This document shows positions 36,373 through 47,201 of a stretch of 64,000 nucleotides of DNA, piece by piece; the first letter of the stretch is position 1; each line of letters starts with the position of its first letter. A model generated the notes under the pieces. That model did no database searches and had not been told where the DNA came from. It was given only the letters and a program-made list of their open reading frames with translations. A program made the position numbers and the translations under genes. The stretch spans positions 1 to 64,000 of the forward strand of contig JAWKOL010000015.1 in the NCBI GenBank assembly GCA_041391225.1. The letters run 5' to 3'. This DNA is from RI-153 sp041391225. Lineage in GTDB: Bacteria; Chloroflexota; Anaerolineae; Caldilineales; Caldilineaceae.

Positions 36373-38257
36373 ATGGTTGAACTGCGTCTATTTCTCGTGT
36401 TGGCGGCAATGTTGCTGATTCCGGGCTGGTTCGCGTTGACGGTCACTGGTATCTGGCGGCAGTGGCCTGGTCTGCAAGGTTGGCTGCTGGCCACAGGGAT
36501 CGGGATTTCGTTCTACCCGGTTCTTTTCTACGCATCGCGCTTCGTGCTGCCCTGGCTGACGTTCGGCCCCTACAAAATGAGTGCATTGCTGCTGGCGATG
36601 CTGGTGATCGTCGTGTGGCAGTTGCGTCGAGATGGGGCCACTGTGCTGCGCTTCCATACGCTCGACTGGATGGCGCTGGTGGCTTTGTTGCTCACCATCG
36701 CCACACGTTTTTGGATCATTCGGGATCGTCCTTTCCCGGCGTGGAGCGATTCGGTTCACCATTCGATCTTGACGCAGTTGACGGCGGTCACCGGCCAGTT
36801 GCCCTATACCCTCGAACCGTACTTCCCCATCCCGTTGGACCAATATCATCTCGGCCTGTACTCGCTCAGCGCAACCTTGCAGTGGATCGCCCAAGTACCT
36901 GCCCACACGGCGCTACAGTGGACGGCGCAAGTGCTCAACGCGCTGTGTGCTGTGGGCGTCTACCTTGTGTTGGCGCGCAAAGTAGGGCGCACCGGAGCCA
37001 TCGTCGGCGCGGTGACAGCGGGTCTTCTGTTCAGCCAACCTGCGTTGTACGTCAATTGGGGGCGATTCACCCAGATCGCCAGTCAGGCTGTCCTCTTGGT
37101 GGGGTGGCTGCTGGTGTGGGAGGCGCTGACGGCGTGGACGACGGCGCGGCGCGAACTGTGGCGTGAGGTTGCCGGCTATACCGTAATCGCTGCGACTGCG
37201 ACCGCGTCCGTCTTCTTGTTGCATTTTCGGGTGGCCGCGTTCTACCTGCCACTGTTGGCAATGACTGTGTTGTGTATCCTGTGGCAGGCGCGCCGGGATC
37301 ACCGAACCCTGGGCCTGGCTGTGTGGGGGATCGTGGCCGTGGGCGGGCTTTCGTTGCTGCTGGTGCTGCCGTCGCTTGTCGACGCGCTGCGTGTTTACGT
37401 GACGGGAAAGCTGGCGGCCACCGCCGCTGCGGGTGCGCCGACACGCAGCGCGCTTTCCGGCTATTTCGACTTTCCGCTCTCGTCCTATCCTTACCTGGTC
37501 GGCGCGCCCTGGTGGTTCCTGTATGCCACGATGGCCGCGCTCGGGGTGGGTCTTGTACGGCGCAGGAGGCTTGCGATCTTCGGCCTGCTTTGGGTGCTCG
37601 GCCTGTTTGGCATCGGCTTTGCCTACCTGCTAGGTATCCGTATGCTCAATGTGACGAATCTGGGCGCGGTTTTGATCATGTTGTACCTGCCTGCGGGCCT
37701 CATTTGGGGCGTCTTTGCCGAGGAAATCGTCCACCTGGCGCGGGGATCGGCCAAAGTTGCCTATGCGGTCGGGGCGGCGGCGTTGTTGGCCGGGGTAGCG
37801 ATGGCGCCGGCCCGCGCATCCACCATCGAAGCGTATCGCTGGTTTGTGACACCGGCCGACGTGGCCGCCATGTCATGGATCCAGTCGCATACCGAAGACG
37901 ACGCGCTCTTCGCTGTGAACACCTATTTTTGGACGCCTAGAGCGCCGCACGGCACCGATGCCGGCTACTGGATTCCCTACTTCACGGGCAGGCCGACCAC
38001 GGCGTCGGTCATGTTGCTTTCGTTGGCCGACAAAGGCTACCAGGCCGATGTGGTGTGCGTCGCAGCAGGTTGAGCGCCTGGAAAGCGATCCTTCCGCGGT
38101 GACAGCGTTGGCTGAACTGGGTGTGGATTACGTCTACATCGGGAGAATGGGCGACTTTGAGACAGCGGGATTGAACGGGGATCTACTGCGCAGTGAACCT
38201 GGCCTCGAAGAAGTCTACAACAGTGACGGTGTGACGATATTCCGAGTTCGTCCTTGA
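36373..38257 (+). CDS. Polytopic membrane protein, glycosyltransferase-like, one frameshift near the end
   Basis: About 627 aa once joined: residues 1-565 in one frame to about 38060, then SDPSAVTALAELGVDYVYIG to TGA 38257. It has around twelve hydrophobic helices. An early loop carries WSDSVHHSILTQL, reminiscent of the Asp-containing first loop of GT-C lipid-linked sugar transferases. The soluble end (MSWIQSHTEDDALFAVNTYFW...YVYIGRMGDFETAGL) is like that of bacterial DUF6541/GT39-like membrane proteins. A role in glycan assembly is plausible but unproven. Confidence 0.7.
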
Positions 38258-38309
38258 CACCGGGCTGCCACGAAGTACAGAATTGAGTACAAAGGATCAA
38301 GAACAAAAA

Positions 38310-38349
38310 GACGACGCGGGAACACACTCCCGCGTCGTCTTCTGTTTTT
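38310..38349. terminator. Bidirectional intrinsic terminator
   Basis: 12-bp perfect stem, 38310-38321 with 38328-38339, loop ACACAC, followed on the plus strand by TTCTGTTTTTG and preceded by AACAAAAAG. It serves the plus-strand membrane protein and the convergent lipoprotein. Confidence 0.9.
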
Positions 38350-38386
38350 GCAGACGTTCGCTTTGTCTGACGTTCTAGAACGGTGA

Positions 38387-38959
38387 CTACGGCTCGAAAT
38401 CAACCACAATGTCGCCTAGATCAGTGACCGTACCCGGTTCAAAGTAGTAGGGACGGGGTAGCCCGTCTTCGTTGACGGCGACCGTCCAGCGGTAGATCAT
38501 ATCGCCGACGTAGACGACGTAATCCTTCGGCTCCACATCTCTGAACACGAACAGGCCATCGTCGTTGGTGAGCGCATAGGGGCTGAATGCGTTGTCCATG
38601 GCCCAGGCGCCTGTGGCGGGATCCTTCACTTCGGGGTCGGCGTAGTAGATTTCGGCAAGGCGGACCGATGTATCGGTGATCGGCAACGACGTGATGCTGG
38701 AAATGAGCCGCCCCATCACAACTGCACTGTCCGGCGCTGCTTCGATACCCCGAATGTCAGCCGGCACAATGAAGGGGGTGGCCGTTGGCAGCAAACTCAC
38801 CATCGGCGTTGCCAACTCGCTCACCACTGTCGCCATGCCTTCGCCGATCAGCGCCGGCGTGCTTTCGGTTGTCGATGATTCATCCGCAGCCTGGTTACTA
38901 CACGCTACCACAACGATCACGGCCAGCAAGACAACAGCCAAAGTATACATGCGCCGCAT
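38387..38959 (-). CDS. Secreted lipoprotein with carboxypeptidase-regulatory-like fold
   Basis: 190 aa from ATG 38959 with AGAAGGA upstream; the longer start at 38992 would spoil the signal peptide. Signal MRRMYTLAVVLLAVIVVVAC with lipobox VVAC, so the Cys at residue 20 is probably lipidated. A low-complexity Ser/Thr/Ala linker follows (residues 22-60), then a beta-sandwich-like domain (ALTNDDGLFVFRDVEPKDYVVYVG) typical of carboxypeptidase-regulatory-like or transthyretin-type modules. Function unknown; surface exposed. Confidence 0.82.
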   Translation of the reverse strand: MRRMYTLAVVLLAVIVVVACSNQAADESSTTESTPALIGEGMATVVSELATPMVSLLPTATPFIVPADIRGIEAAPDSAVVMGRLISSITSLPITDTSVRLAEIYYADPEVKDPATGAWAMDNAFSPYALTNDDGLFVFRDVEPKDYVVYVGDMIYRWTVAVNEDGLPRPYYFEPGTVTDLGDIVVDFEP

Positions 38960-39382
38960 AACGGTTTTTCCTTCTCTTCCACGGTTGATCAAGCGTTGTT
39001 CTTTTATTGAGCGTTTCTGCGCCGCTCAACGTTGACTTCTCAAATTCAGTTGACTTCTCAGTGGCAATTTCATGCAGTGATCTCAACTGTAAAGCGAGTT
39101 GTGAAATGGCCTGCATACCACGTTGAGATTCGTCTGAAGACAATACAACACTCCTGCGGATTAGGCAATACCACCAATGGAGTACTCAGGTGGTAGGGCC
39201 ATGTTTACCCCGAATGGAGTATTGAAAGTATTGCCTGATTCTCGTACCATGTTGCACACATCGGCCCGTGCAAATCTGCGTGTCGATGCTGCAACATCAA
39301 AGGATGGTGCAACATCAAAGACTGTGTTTGGCATCTTGTCATTAGAAGACGGTTAATTGATTCACAGGAAAGGAATCCACGT
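38960..39382. other. Intergenic region between divergent secreted-protein genes
   Basis: 423 bases with no convincing gene. Contains the inverted repeat AGGCAATAC (39163-39171) / GTATTGCCT (39228-39236), a doubled GTTGACTTCTCA near 39030-39060, and a doubled GCAACATCAAAG near 39290-39320. TTGGCA at 39328 is a possible -35 for the downstream gene without a good -10. AGGAAAGGA precedes the ATG at 39383. Confidence 0.5.
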
Positions 39383-40844
39383 ATGAAGCATTTGCGAGTA
39401 TTTTTGGTGGCCAGCATGTTGCTCCTGGCCACGATGGGTATCGCTGCGGCGCAGGATAGCGCGTATGCTACACCGTTCGCCACATCCATTACCTATCAGA
39501 ATCTTTCGACGAGTTCTGCGAATGTTGTCTTCAACTTCTATGCAGAAGGCAGCAGCACACCGATCACTGTGAGCCGCACAGCAGCGCCTAGCTCTGGTAA
39601 CTCCCTGGCCATCGGTAGCCTCTCCGAGATTCCCTCGGGCTGGCCGGGTGGTTCGGCTGTGGTTTCTTCCAACCAGCCCATTGTGGCGACACTGGTGCAG
39701 CTCCTGCAGGCTCGACCACTGTGTACAATCGCCCTGTGTCCAACGGTTTCTCCAGCGGTTCCAGCACTGTGACCCTGGCCACCGTGTTGAAGAATCAGTT
39801 CAGCACCACCTCCAGTTCTCGGTGCAGAACACTGAAACCGTCAACGCCGACATCAAGGTGACCTTCTACAACGCCGACAACCCGGCTGCCACGCCGATCA
39901 TCGCCACCCGCACCAATGTCCCCGGCGGTTCCGCCGTTTCCTTCGACATGGGTACGATCAGCGAGATCAGCGCTGCCAGCTTCAACGGTTCGGCGATTGT
40001 CGAAACCACCCGCAGTGGTAGCACCACCCCGGCGAACATCGTGGCTTCCGTGATGGAACTTGCCACCAATGGCCCCGCCGCCCGTGCGTTTGAAGGCGTC
40101 AACCAGGGCGCGACGACTGTCTACATGCCGTCGGCGCTGTGTAACTTCGCCAATGCTACCTCGGCCTACGCCGTGACGAACACCAGCCAGACCGGCGCCA
40201 CCGACGTCACAGTCACCTTCAGCAATGGCAACACCGTCACAGCGAATCTGCTTGCCGGCGCCAAGGCCAGCGTTAACGGCTGCTCGGGCGGCAACCCCGA
40301 TGGCTACAGTGGTTCTGCCACCATCACCAGCAGCGCCACCGACATCGTGGTCATCGGTAAAGTGGGTGGCGGCGGCCGCTCCACCGCCTTCTTGGGCGAC
40401 TCTGCCGGCGCTTCCACGCTGGCTCTGCCGTACGTGCGCTGGACTGAGGAACGCTGGGGCACCCCCACCGGTCAGCATGCCTCCATCGCCGTGCAGAACA
40501 TCGGCACCTCGGCTGTCTCCGGTGTCGTGGTGAGATACCTGAACGCCAGTGGTCAGCTTGTCGGCCAGCATGCCCTGCCGACCATCAACCCCGGCGCCAA
40601 GAAGAACTCCTCGGCCGTTTGGAGCGACAGCGAAGGCTCGACGCAGCCGCAGGGTTCCTTCACCCAGGCAAGCCTCCAGGAATTCGGCTACCCGCTGAGC
40701 AACGGCGGTAGCGGTTTCGGTGGTAGCGTTTTGATCGAAGGTCCGGCCGGCTCGCAGCTCTCTGCCGTCGTCCGTATCGCCAGCCGCATCGACAGCATCG
40801 GCAGCACCGTCGCCGAAGACTTCAATGCGATTCCCGTGCAGTAA
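39383..40844 (+). CDS. Secreted protein with four beta-rich repeats, two frameshifts
   Basis: Signal peptide MKHLRVFLVASMLLLATMGIAAAQ. The frame breaks near 39705-39715 and returns near 39808-39812; between them another frame gives TTVYNRPVSNGFSSGSSTV. Joined, about 486 aa. Four related units of roughly 100 residues can be aligned: each has an xVQN/YQN start, a V.V.FYN strand, and FNGSAxV followed by a hydrophobic IVA/AVV strand (SITYQNLSTSSANVVFNFY; FSVQNTETVNADIKVTFYN; YAVTNTSQTGATDVTVTF; SIAVQNIGTSAVSGVVVRY). Probably a cell-surface adhesin or S-layer-associated protein. No anchor is seen. Confidence 0.75.
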
Positions 40845-40855
40845 TTGAGTTCGCC

Positions 40856-40898
40856 ACGATGGCGTCCTCCACACCATGAGGGCGCCATCGTCTTGGTC
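40856..40898 (+). terminator. Hairpin after the secreted repeat protein
   Basis: Arms ACGATGGCG (40856-40864) and CGCCATCGT (40883-40891) with an inner CCTC/GAGG stem, then TCTTGGTCCT. It lies 12 bases past the stop. Confidence 0.65.
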
Positions 40899-40931
40899 CT
40901 GGTAAACCGTCTCCTGGTGGCCAGACACAGT

Positions 40932-40972
40932 GGAGACCTCCCCGGTGAATGCCGGTGGAGGTCTCTCTGTTT
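40932..40972 (+). terminator. Strong hairpin before the methyltransferase gene
   Basis: Arms 40933-40945 and 40952-40965 (GAGACCTCC..CCGG pairing with CCGG.GGAGGTCTC) followed by TCTGTTTG. It may end the upstream transcript or attenuate the methyltransferase gene at 40994. Confidence 0.65.
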
Positions 40973-40993
40973 GTACGAGAACTTCACACGCCC

Positions 40994-41703
40994 ATGAACT
41001 TTTTCACCCGCTACCTGCGCCTGCTTCGTCTGATGCTCACCCAACCCGCTGCCTACAGGACGATCCAGGCCGTGCGCGCCAAACGATTGACCTACCTCAG
41101 TCGCCACGCGCTCGTCGATCTCCACGAACTCGTGCGCACCCTCGAAAATGAAGACCGGCAAGGGCTGATCCTCGAAGCGGGTGTCGCGCTGGGCGGCTCG
41201 GCGGTGGTGTTGGCCCTGGCCAAAGCGCCGGCGCGACCCTTCTACGCCTACGATGTCTTCGGCATGATTCCGCCGCCCTCGCCCAACGATGGCCCCGACG
41301 CGCACGAACGGTACGCCACCATCGCCAGCGGGCAGGCGCAAGGACTGCGCGGCACAGCCTACTACGGCTACGAAGAAGGTCTGCTGGAGAAAGTGACGCG
41401 GAATCTAGAGGAGTTCGGCGTGGATGCCGCGCAGCGGCGCGTTCACCTGGTCCCCGGCCTGTTCGAGGACACACTCAACGTCGCCGAGCCGGTGGCGCTT
41501 GCGCACATCGACTGCGACTGGTACGAATCGGTGATGCTCTGTCTCGAACGCATCACGCTGCACCTGATCTGCGGCGGCGTCCTCGTGATCGACGACTACC
41601 AGATTGGTCCGGCTGCAAACGCGCCGTGGACGAGTACTTCGCCAAGCGTCGTCACGATTTCGACTTCATCATGCGCAGCAAACTACACATTCGTCGTAGA
41701 TAA
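40994..41703 (+). CDS. TylF/MycF-like O-methyltransferase, one frameshift
   Basis: About 236 aa from ATG 40994. SAM-binding GLILEAGVALGGSAVVLA near residue 55, then VHLVPGLFEDTL, AHIDCDWYESVMLCLE and VLVIDDYQ, the metal-site pattern of the macrocin O-methyltransferase family. Near 41607 the frame slips; the other frame gives GCKRAVDEYFAKRRHDFDF and ends at TAA 41701. It likely methylates a sugar hydroxyl, fitting the glycan cluster downstream. It points toward the flippase gene, so the two are convergent. Confidence 0.85.
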
Positions 41704-41706
41704 CCC

Positions 41707-43030
41707 TCAAGGCAACCCCAAAAAATTTGATCCACGGAGCCACACGAAGAAACACGAAGGCAGAGAAAGACAAACGCTCAGACTCGCTTGAATTGTGGGC
41801 GCAGATTTCAGCGGCGCAAGGACACGCCAATACCCCAACATCAGCACAAACTCGGTGAGCACGTAGACCCAGGCCACGCCTTCGATCCCCCAACGCTGCA
41901 CAACCACCAGATTCACCACAATACCAACAACGCCGACACCGCTTGCGCCCAGATCCGCCGCGTCTGCAAACCCGCGCCCACAATCGCCGCCGCCAGTGCA
42001 AAGGTGACGCAGCGCAGCCCCAGCACCAGCGCCAGGATCGCCAACACGCCGCCCGAATCCGCGAAATCGCTGCCGTACACCGTCTTCGCCAACCACTGCG
42101 CCGACGCCGCCAGCGTCACAGTCATGCCCACGGCCAGCACCGTTGACGCCGAGAAAGAGCCGCAACGAAGACTCGAATCCCGCCCTGTCGGTGGCGAAGG
42201 CGCGCGTCATCACCGGCGCCATCACCGCGTAGGCCGACGATGGAATCAGGAAGAGGCTGGTGGTGATGGTCGACGCCGGCCCGTAAAGACCGGCCTGCTC
42301 CGTCCCCAAAAACTGGCCGATGATGGCGACGTCGATACGCTCGTAGATCAGCGAAGACCAGCGACGCCGCAAACGGGATCGCCGACTGAAACGACGGCCA
42401 CATGCACTCGCGCTGGAAGCGAATGCCCACCTGACCGCAGCAAGTAGATCGCAACCACACAGCCCAAACTTGCCACCACCACCCGCGCCCACAGGAAGAT
42501 CAACAGATCCTCCGCGCCGCTCCAGATCAGCGCCAGCGTCACCAGCACCAGCACGATCTGCACCGACGTGATGATTTTGAACGTGATGTCGTTCTGCAAC
42601 GTGCTCTTAAATACGCTCCATACCGTGTTGGTCAGATCGTCGGCCCATGATCAGGCCGGTTGCCAAACCACCGGCGCGGGGAAAGCTGCCGGGTTGAGCC
42701 AGCCGGTCAACGCGCAGGAGCAGCGCGAACCAGAAGACCCCCAGCGTGAGCCCACGTCAGCGCCACGCCGCTGTTGATTGCCACCGTCTCCAGGTTCTCT
42801 GCGCGCCCGCCTCGCCACAACAGCGCCAGCCGTCGAACCCCCACGAAAAGAAGACCGACGTCAGCTTGGCCAGCGAAAGCAGGCCACGTACTGCCCGTAG
42901 CTGCTCGGGCCGACTTGCCGCTAACAGGATCAACGCCACCGCAGGATACGCGTGCCAGCCCCATGCCCGAAAAGAGCGCGGCGAAGTTGTAGAGGATCTG
43001 TTTGGGGCTAGGAAGCTGTCCGAACGACAT
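41707..43030 (-). CDS. Oligosaccharide flippase (Wzx/MATE-like), multiple frameshifts
   Basis: From ATG 43030 (MSFGQLPSPKQILYNFAALFSGMGLARV), conserved blocks are scattered over all three frames down to about 41770: ALILLAASRPEQLRAVRGLLS, FKIITSVQIVLVLVTLALIW, FLGTEQAGLYGPA, SSAYAVMAPVMTRAF, LAKTVYGSDFADSGGVLAIL and VWVYVLTEFVLMLGYWRVL. This is the polysaccharide transport fold with many hydrophobic helices, about 430 aa. It would flip lipid-linked glycans across the membrane. At least five indels are needed. The final codons run into a dispersed repeat, so the true stop is uncertain. Confidence 0.75.
41729..41770. repeat. Dispersed repeat GATCCACGGAGCCACACGAAG
   Basis: Shares 27 identical bases (41739-41765) with 44571-44597 and is closely related to 53606-53640. 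Here only one arm is present. It overlaps the 3' end of the flippase reading frame. Confidence 0.75.
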
Positions 43031-43032
43031 GA

Positions 43033-44494
43033 TCAGTCCAGGTAGCCGAGGGCTTTGAGCTGGGCCTCGACCGCAGGATCGATTTCTACCGGCATCGATG
43101 ACTCGTCCGCCGCCGACACCCTAGCGTCATCCTGCCAGGCGTGCAACAACGTCTGTAAACGCTGCATCTCCGCTGTCGCAGCGGATGTGGCCGCCAAATT
43201 GGTGCTTTCCGCCGCATCGTCGATCAGATCGTAGAATTCGACGCCGCCGTCGGAACCGGTGATCAGCTTGTGCTGCGCCGTGCGGATCGCCGTGAGGCTG
43301 CGCATGTACGGGGCGAAGTGGCTTTCCTGCAACGCAAAGCGATCTAGAGATCACGTCGCGGCATGCGCGGCTGCCCGTATTCCGACACCACGAAGTCGCG
43401 CTGCGCCACCTCGTCGAGTAGACTGGGTCGATCCGAAGCCGTCGCGATCCCGGCCGCGGACAGCACCGTGCCGTAGATGTCGCTTGTTTGCACCAGGCCG
43501 CTCACCCGCTGTCGGCGCCGAACCCCGGGGCCGCGCATCACCAGCGGCACGTGGATCAGGGGATCGTACAGCCCGTAGAGGTGGCTTTTCGAGCAGCCCT
43601 TGCTCGCCCAGGCTTTCGCCGTGATCGGCCACCACGATCACCAGCGTGTCGTCCAGGCGCCTGCTCTGGCGCAGCCAGTCGATCAGCCGTACCAGCGCGG
43701 ATCCTGATAGGCCACTTCGGCGGCGTAGAGTTGACCACACACGCAATTCCTCTTCGTTGAGCCGTTCCGCGCTGGTGATGTGTCGGTAGCAAAGACGCAA
43801 CTGATCCGCGTCAGCAGCTTTTGCGCCAGCGCGGCCAGTTGTCGGTATAGCGTTTGGCCCAGGACGCGTGGCGGCTTGTACTCCAGGTGCGCCTCCAGGT
43901 AGGACCAGCGCAAACCACGGCCCTGATTGCCCGCCGTTCCATTGTTGCGCCGGTTTGAGCGTGCGGTGGCGTGCGCCGTAATCCGTGTTGCGGATCACCT
44001 TAATCCTGCCCGAAACCAGGTTCAGCACGTTCTGGCCCAGTTACCCAGCGCCCGTTTCGTCAAGCTTCACCAGTAGACGTTCGCCGGGGTAGGTGTTGCT
44101 CAGGCTCACCTCGGTCAGGTCGGTGTCGGTTCGAAGAGCTGCTACAGCTTGTAGACGGTGTCGAAGCCGTGGTCAGGCCGAATTCGTTGAACCAGCTATT
44201 CTTGGTGATGGCCCAGGTGGCGTAGCCCGCCGCCCGCAACTGCTCGGCCAACGTGGGGATCGCGGGCGACAGTTGCCGCTGCGCCTCTACGTCGTTCTGC
44301 GACGTCGGCAGCCCGGTGAGGATCGACGCCATCGCCGGCAACGTCCACGGCGCGGCGGCAAAGGCGTTCTCGAAGACGACGCCTTCCTCAGCAAGGGCAT
44401 CCAGCGCGGGCGTCAACGTCTGCGCGCCACCGTAGCACGAGCAGAAATCGCCGCGGGCGTCGAGGACCACGAGCAGGACATTCGGTGCTTGCAT
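43033..44494 (-). CDS. Sulfatase-family hydrolase, multiple frameshifts
   Basis: From ATG 44494 with GGAAGGAAG upstream. Blocks in different frames: NVLLVVLDARGDFCSCYGG (metal Asp and the C-x-x-Y-G region), PWTLPAMASILTGLPTSQ, LVIVVADHGESLGEQGL (metal DHG), VPLVMRGPGVRRRQRVSGLV, TSDIYGTVLSAAGI, and the end LKALGYLD, about 487 aa. The nucleophile position is not in the standard CxPxR context (the PWTLPAMASI segment has Trp-Thr), so it may be a phosphoglycerol transferase or phosphodiesterase rather than a true sulfatase. It starts 3 bases upstream of the flippase region. Confidence 0.75.
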
Positions 44495-44560
44495 GTCGAA
44501 CTTCCTTCCGATACTTGGACTACTCACTCCGTCTGTCTTGGGAGAGTTTCGAGAAATGCT

Positions 44561-44716
44561 TTTCCACGAAGCCACACGAAGAAACACGAAGGCAGAGGAG
44601 ACCAGAAGAGAGAGGGACGCGGATTTCAGGACGGGGAAGGATTATAAATCTAAGCCAGAAGATCCTGCTCTCTTCCGTCCTGTAATCCTGAAATCCGTGT
44701 CCCTCTCTTTCTCTTT
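44561..44716. repeat. Long imperfect inverted repeat (CCACGAAG ... CTTCGTGG type)
   Basis: Left arm 44561-44640 and right arm about 44671-44716 pair through GGGACGCGGATTTCAGGACGG and CCGTCCTG..ATCCTGAAATCCGTGTCCC. The first 40 bases match the dispersed repeat at 41729. It separates the sulfatase and the glycosyltransferase. Confidence 0.75.
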
Positions 44717-44732
44717 GCATCGTCCTCGGGCT

Positions 44733-45905
44733 TCATCTGGCGAGAAGCTGCCGGTAGAGATCTTCCTGCTGGCGGGCGATCTGCTCGATATCGAAGCGAG
44801 CGCGTACGAAATCGCGTCCGCGTTGCGCCATCGCAGCAGAGAGGACAGGATCTGCCAACATAGATCGGACTGCCGCCGCCAACTGCGCGACATCCGCAGC
44901 CGGTACCAACGCGCCGGTGACGCCGTCTTCCACCAGTTCGGTGGTGCCGGCCACGGCCGTGGCTACCACCGGCGTCTCGGCCAGCATCGCTTCGAGGATC
45001 ACCGTGGGCAGCCCCTCCCACAGCGACGACGACACGAAGACGTCCATGATCGGCAGCAGCGTCTCCACGTCATCGCGGGCGCCGGTGAAGATAATCTTTT
45101 CGCCCAGGTTCAACGCGTCGGCCTGGGTTTTGAGGGCAGACTCCGTCTCGCCGCTGCCCACCAACACGAAGCGCGCTTGCGGTAGATCTCGCGCCAGCAG
45201 CGCGGCGGCTTCGAGGAAGTAGCGATAGCCCTTCTGCTCAGAAAATCGCCCCACCGAACCGATTACCGGCGCGTCCGGCGCAATGCCCAGCGCACGTTTC
45301 AGCGCGGACACATCGTCCTTGGGCAGGGGACCGAAGCGCCTGGTGTTGATGGCATTGTACACAACCACGCCGCGTTTTCGCAGCAGTCGCGCCGTCCAGC
45401 GTCGATCCAGCACGTCCACTGCCCGCGTGGAGACGCCGCACTCCAGATCGTAGACGAACGGGTAGATGCCCTTCACCAGTAACCAGCGCCGCAGCGGACG
45501 CTTCGCCCATTCCAACTCGTTGTGAGACGTGCGCACGAGGATCTGCGCCTGTAGCGCCCGACGCAGCCAGATGGCGGCCACGTCGCCAAAATCGCACTGG
45601 CTGTGGATGATGTCAACCGGCTCGGTGAACTGGCGGCGGATGGCGTCCATCGACATCTTGAAGTTGAGCGCGGCGCGGCTGTCGTCCTTGGGCGCGCCGA
45701 CGACGGTGCGAATGCCTTCGCCGGCCAGCAACTCGCGCCACGGACGTTCCGCCGCCGCGTCCCACGCCCACAGCCCCACCACGATGGGATCGATCCAATC
45801 GCGGTCGAGGTGACGCGCCAACTCAACGCCGAAGCGTTCGGCGCCGCCCATCTTCGTGTTCAGCGCCAGCCCGTTGACAATCTGTACCACGCGCAGCGGC
45901 CTCAT
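44733..45905 (-). CDS. Family 4 glycosyltransferase
   Basis: 390 aa from ATG 45905, overlapping the upstream stop as ATGA; a longer frame to 46244 is a shadow of the pyruvyl transferase. GT-B fold: MGGAERFGVELARHL near residue 21, IIHSQCDFGDVAAIWL, VIGSVGRFSEQKGYRYFLEA, FVSSSLWEGLPTVILEAMLAE (EX7E region). Probably adds a sugar to the same glycan as its neighbours. Intact, unlike most genes in this cluster. Confidence 0.92.
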   Translation of the reverse strand: MRPLRVVQIVNGLALNTKMGGAERFGVELARHLDRDWIDPIVVGLWAWDAAAERPWRELLAGEGIRTVVGAPKDDSRAALNFKMSMDAIRRQFTEPVDIIHSQCDFGDVAAIWLRRALQAQILVRTSHNELEWAKRPLRRWLLVKGIYPFVYDLECGVSTRAVDVLDRRWTARLLRKRGVVVYNAINTRRFGPLPKDDVSALKRALGIAPDAPVIGSVGRFSEQKGYRYFLEAAALLARDLPQARFVLVGSGETESALKTQADALNLGEKIIFTGARDDVETLLPIMDVFVSSSLWEGLPTVILEAMLAETPVVATAVAGTTELVEDGVTGALVPAADVAQLAAAVRSMLADPVLSAAMAQRGRDFVRARFDIEQIARQQEDLYRQLLAR

Positions 45906-47201
45906 CGTCCGCTCCTCGTGGCAAAATCGGCGCGGATCAGATCCGCGGCCTGGCGCGCCTGCGCCTGGATACGCGGCAACGTGTCGGCCAGATGATGTTG
46001 CATCTCCTCGCGCCGTAGCCAGAGCGCGTCCAGCCGTTCGGCGAACGCCTCCGCCGTGATCGTGCGGATGTCCAGCACCCAATCGGCCAGATCCAGCATC
46101 TGCATGATGCCGTAGGTTTTGTAGTAGTAGGCAATCGCCGTCACCGGCGTCCCCGCGTTGAGCGCGAAGATGTTGGAATGCAGCCGCGTCCCCGCGAAGA
46201 GATCCATCTGGCCGTAGGCGCTCTTCAACGCGTCGGGCGTCCACGGCATGTCGATCAGCCGCGTGGGGACACCCGCATCGGTCAACCGCTGCGCCACACG
46301 CCGGCTGGGGATGCGGTCATCTTCGGCCCGGCTTGGCCCGCATACCTGCGGAAACAGAAAGATCGCGCCGCCGTGACGGGTGACGAACGTCCGCGCCGCA
46401 TCGACGACGGCGTCTTCGTAGGCTTGCTGGCCGGTGAAGAGCCTATTCTGCACGCCGAAGTCGATCACCGTCAGCCCCACGAAGGGCCGCCGCCTGCGCC
46501 ATCTGCGCGATCTCAGCGGCAAGAGCACCGGCATCACCCGTCCCCTGGAAGAGGAAGGCGGCATCGGGCAGCACATGGCAGTGAGGATGGCGCAGACCGA
46601 TCTCGTCGAGCGTTTGGCGCGACTTGTCATCTCGTACCGCCACGATACGCACCCGTTCCAGCACCCAGCGCATGATCGCCCCTTGCCACGCCCGCCGAAA
46701 AGGGCCGATCGTCTGTTGCATCATGTAAAGCGGTTTGCCCGCCAGCCAACCGTACGCGAACGAAAACAGCGTCAGCAAGAACGGCAACCCCAGCCCCGAG
46801 CCGCTGAGGAAGAAATTGCCGGGGCAACTGATGATCAGATCCGCGGCGAAGTAGGCGCGCAGGAGACGGTCCTGTTCGGGGTGGAAGGGCGAACCGATGG
46901 ATCGTCCGCTCAGCCGGTGACCCAACGCCGCCAGGATCGCCCAGCCCAACAGCACAGGCGACAGCAGCAGGTTGCCCGTCTTCCAACTGCCGCGTGCGCC
47001 TTCGTTGGATTTGAACCAATGGACAAAAGACGCCACCGCGGTTTCGCCGTGGGTGGGCGTGTAGCCGTGGGGATCGTTGAGTGCGACGGTGACCGTGGCA
47101 TTAGGGAAGCATCGTTCGATCTCCTGCAAGGTGACCTGCAAGAGCACGGCGTCGCCGGAATTGCGGATGGAATGGGCGTTGGTGACGACGATCTGCATCA
47201 T
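45902..47201 (-). CDS. Polysaccharide pyruvyl transferase family protein, frameshifted
   Basis: N-terminal part from ATG 47201 (MQIVVTNAHSIRNSGDAVLLQ; IISCPGNFFLSGSGLG; MMQQTIGPFRRAW) reads to about 46490. The C-terminal part then reads in another frame (FVGLTVIDFGVQNRLFTGQQ; MDLFAGTRLHSNIFALNAGTPV, the conserved R-x-H-S segment) to TGA 45902. About 433 aa joined. Family members add ketal-linked pyruvate from PEP to sugar residues, making acidic surface glycans. Start and stop overlap the neighbouring genes as ATGA. Confidence 0.85.

Noticed and set aside
44733..46244. 503-residue glycosyltransferase with long N-terminus
   Set aside because: The extra 113 residues are a shadow of the pyruvyl transferase; ATG 45905 overlaps its stop.
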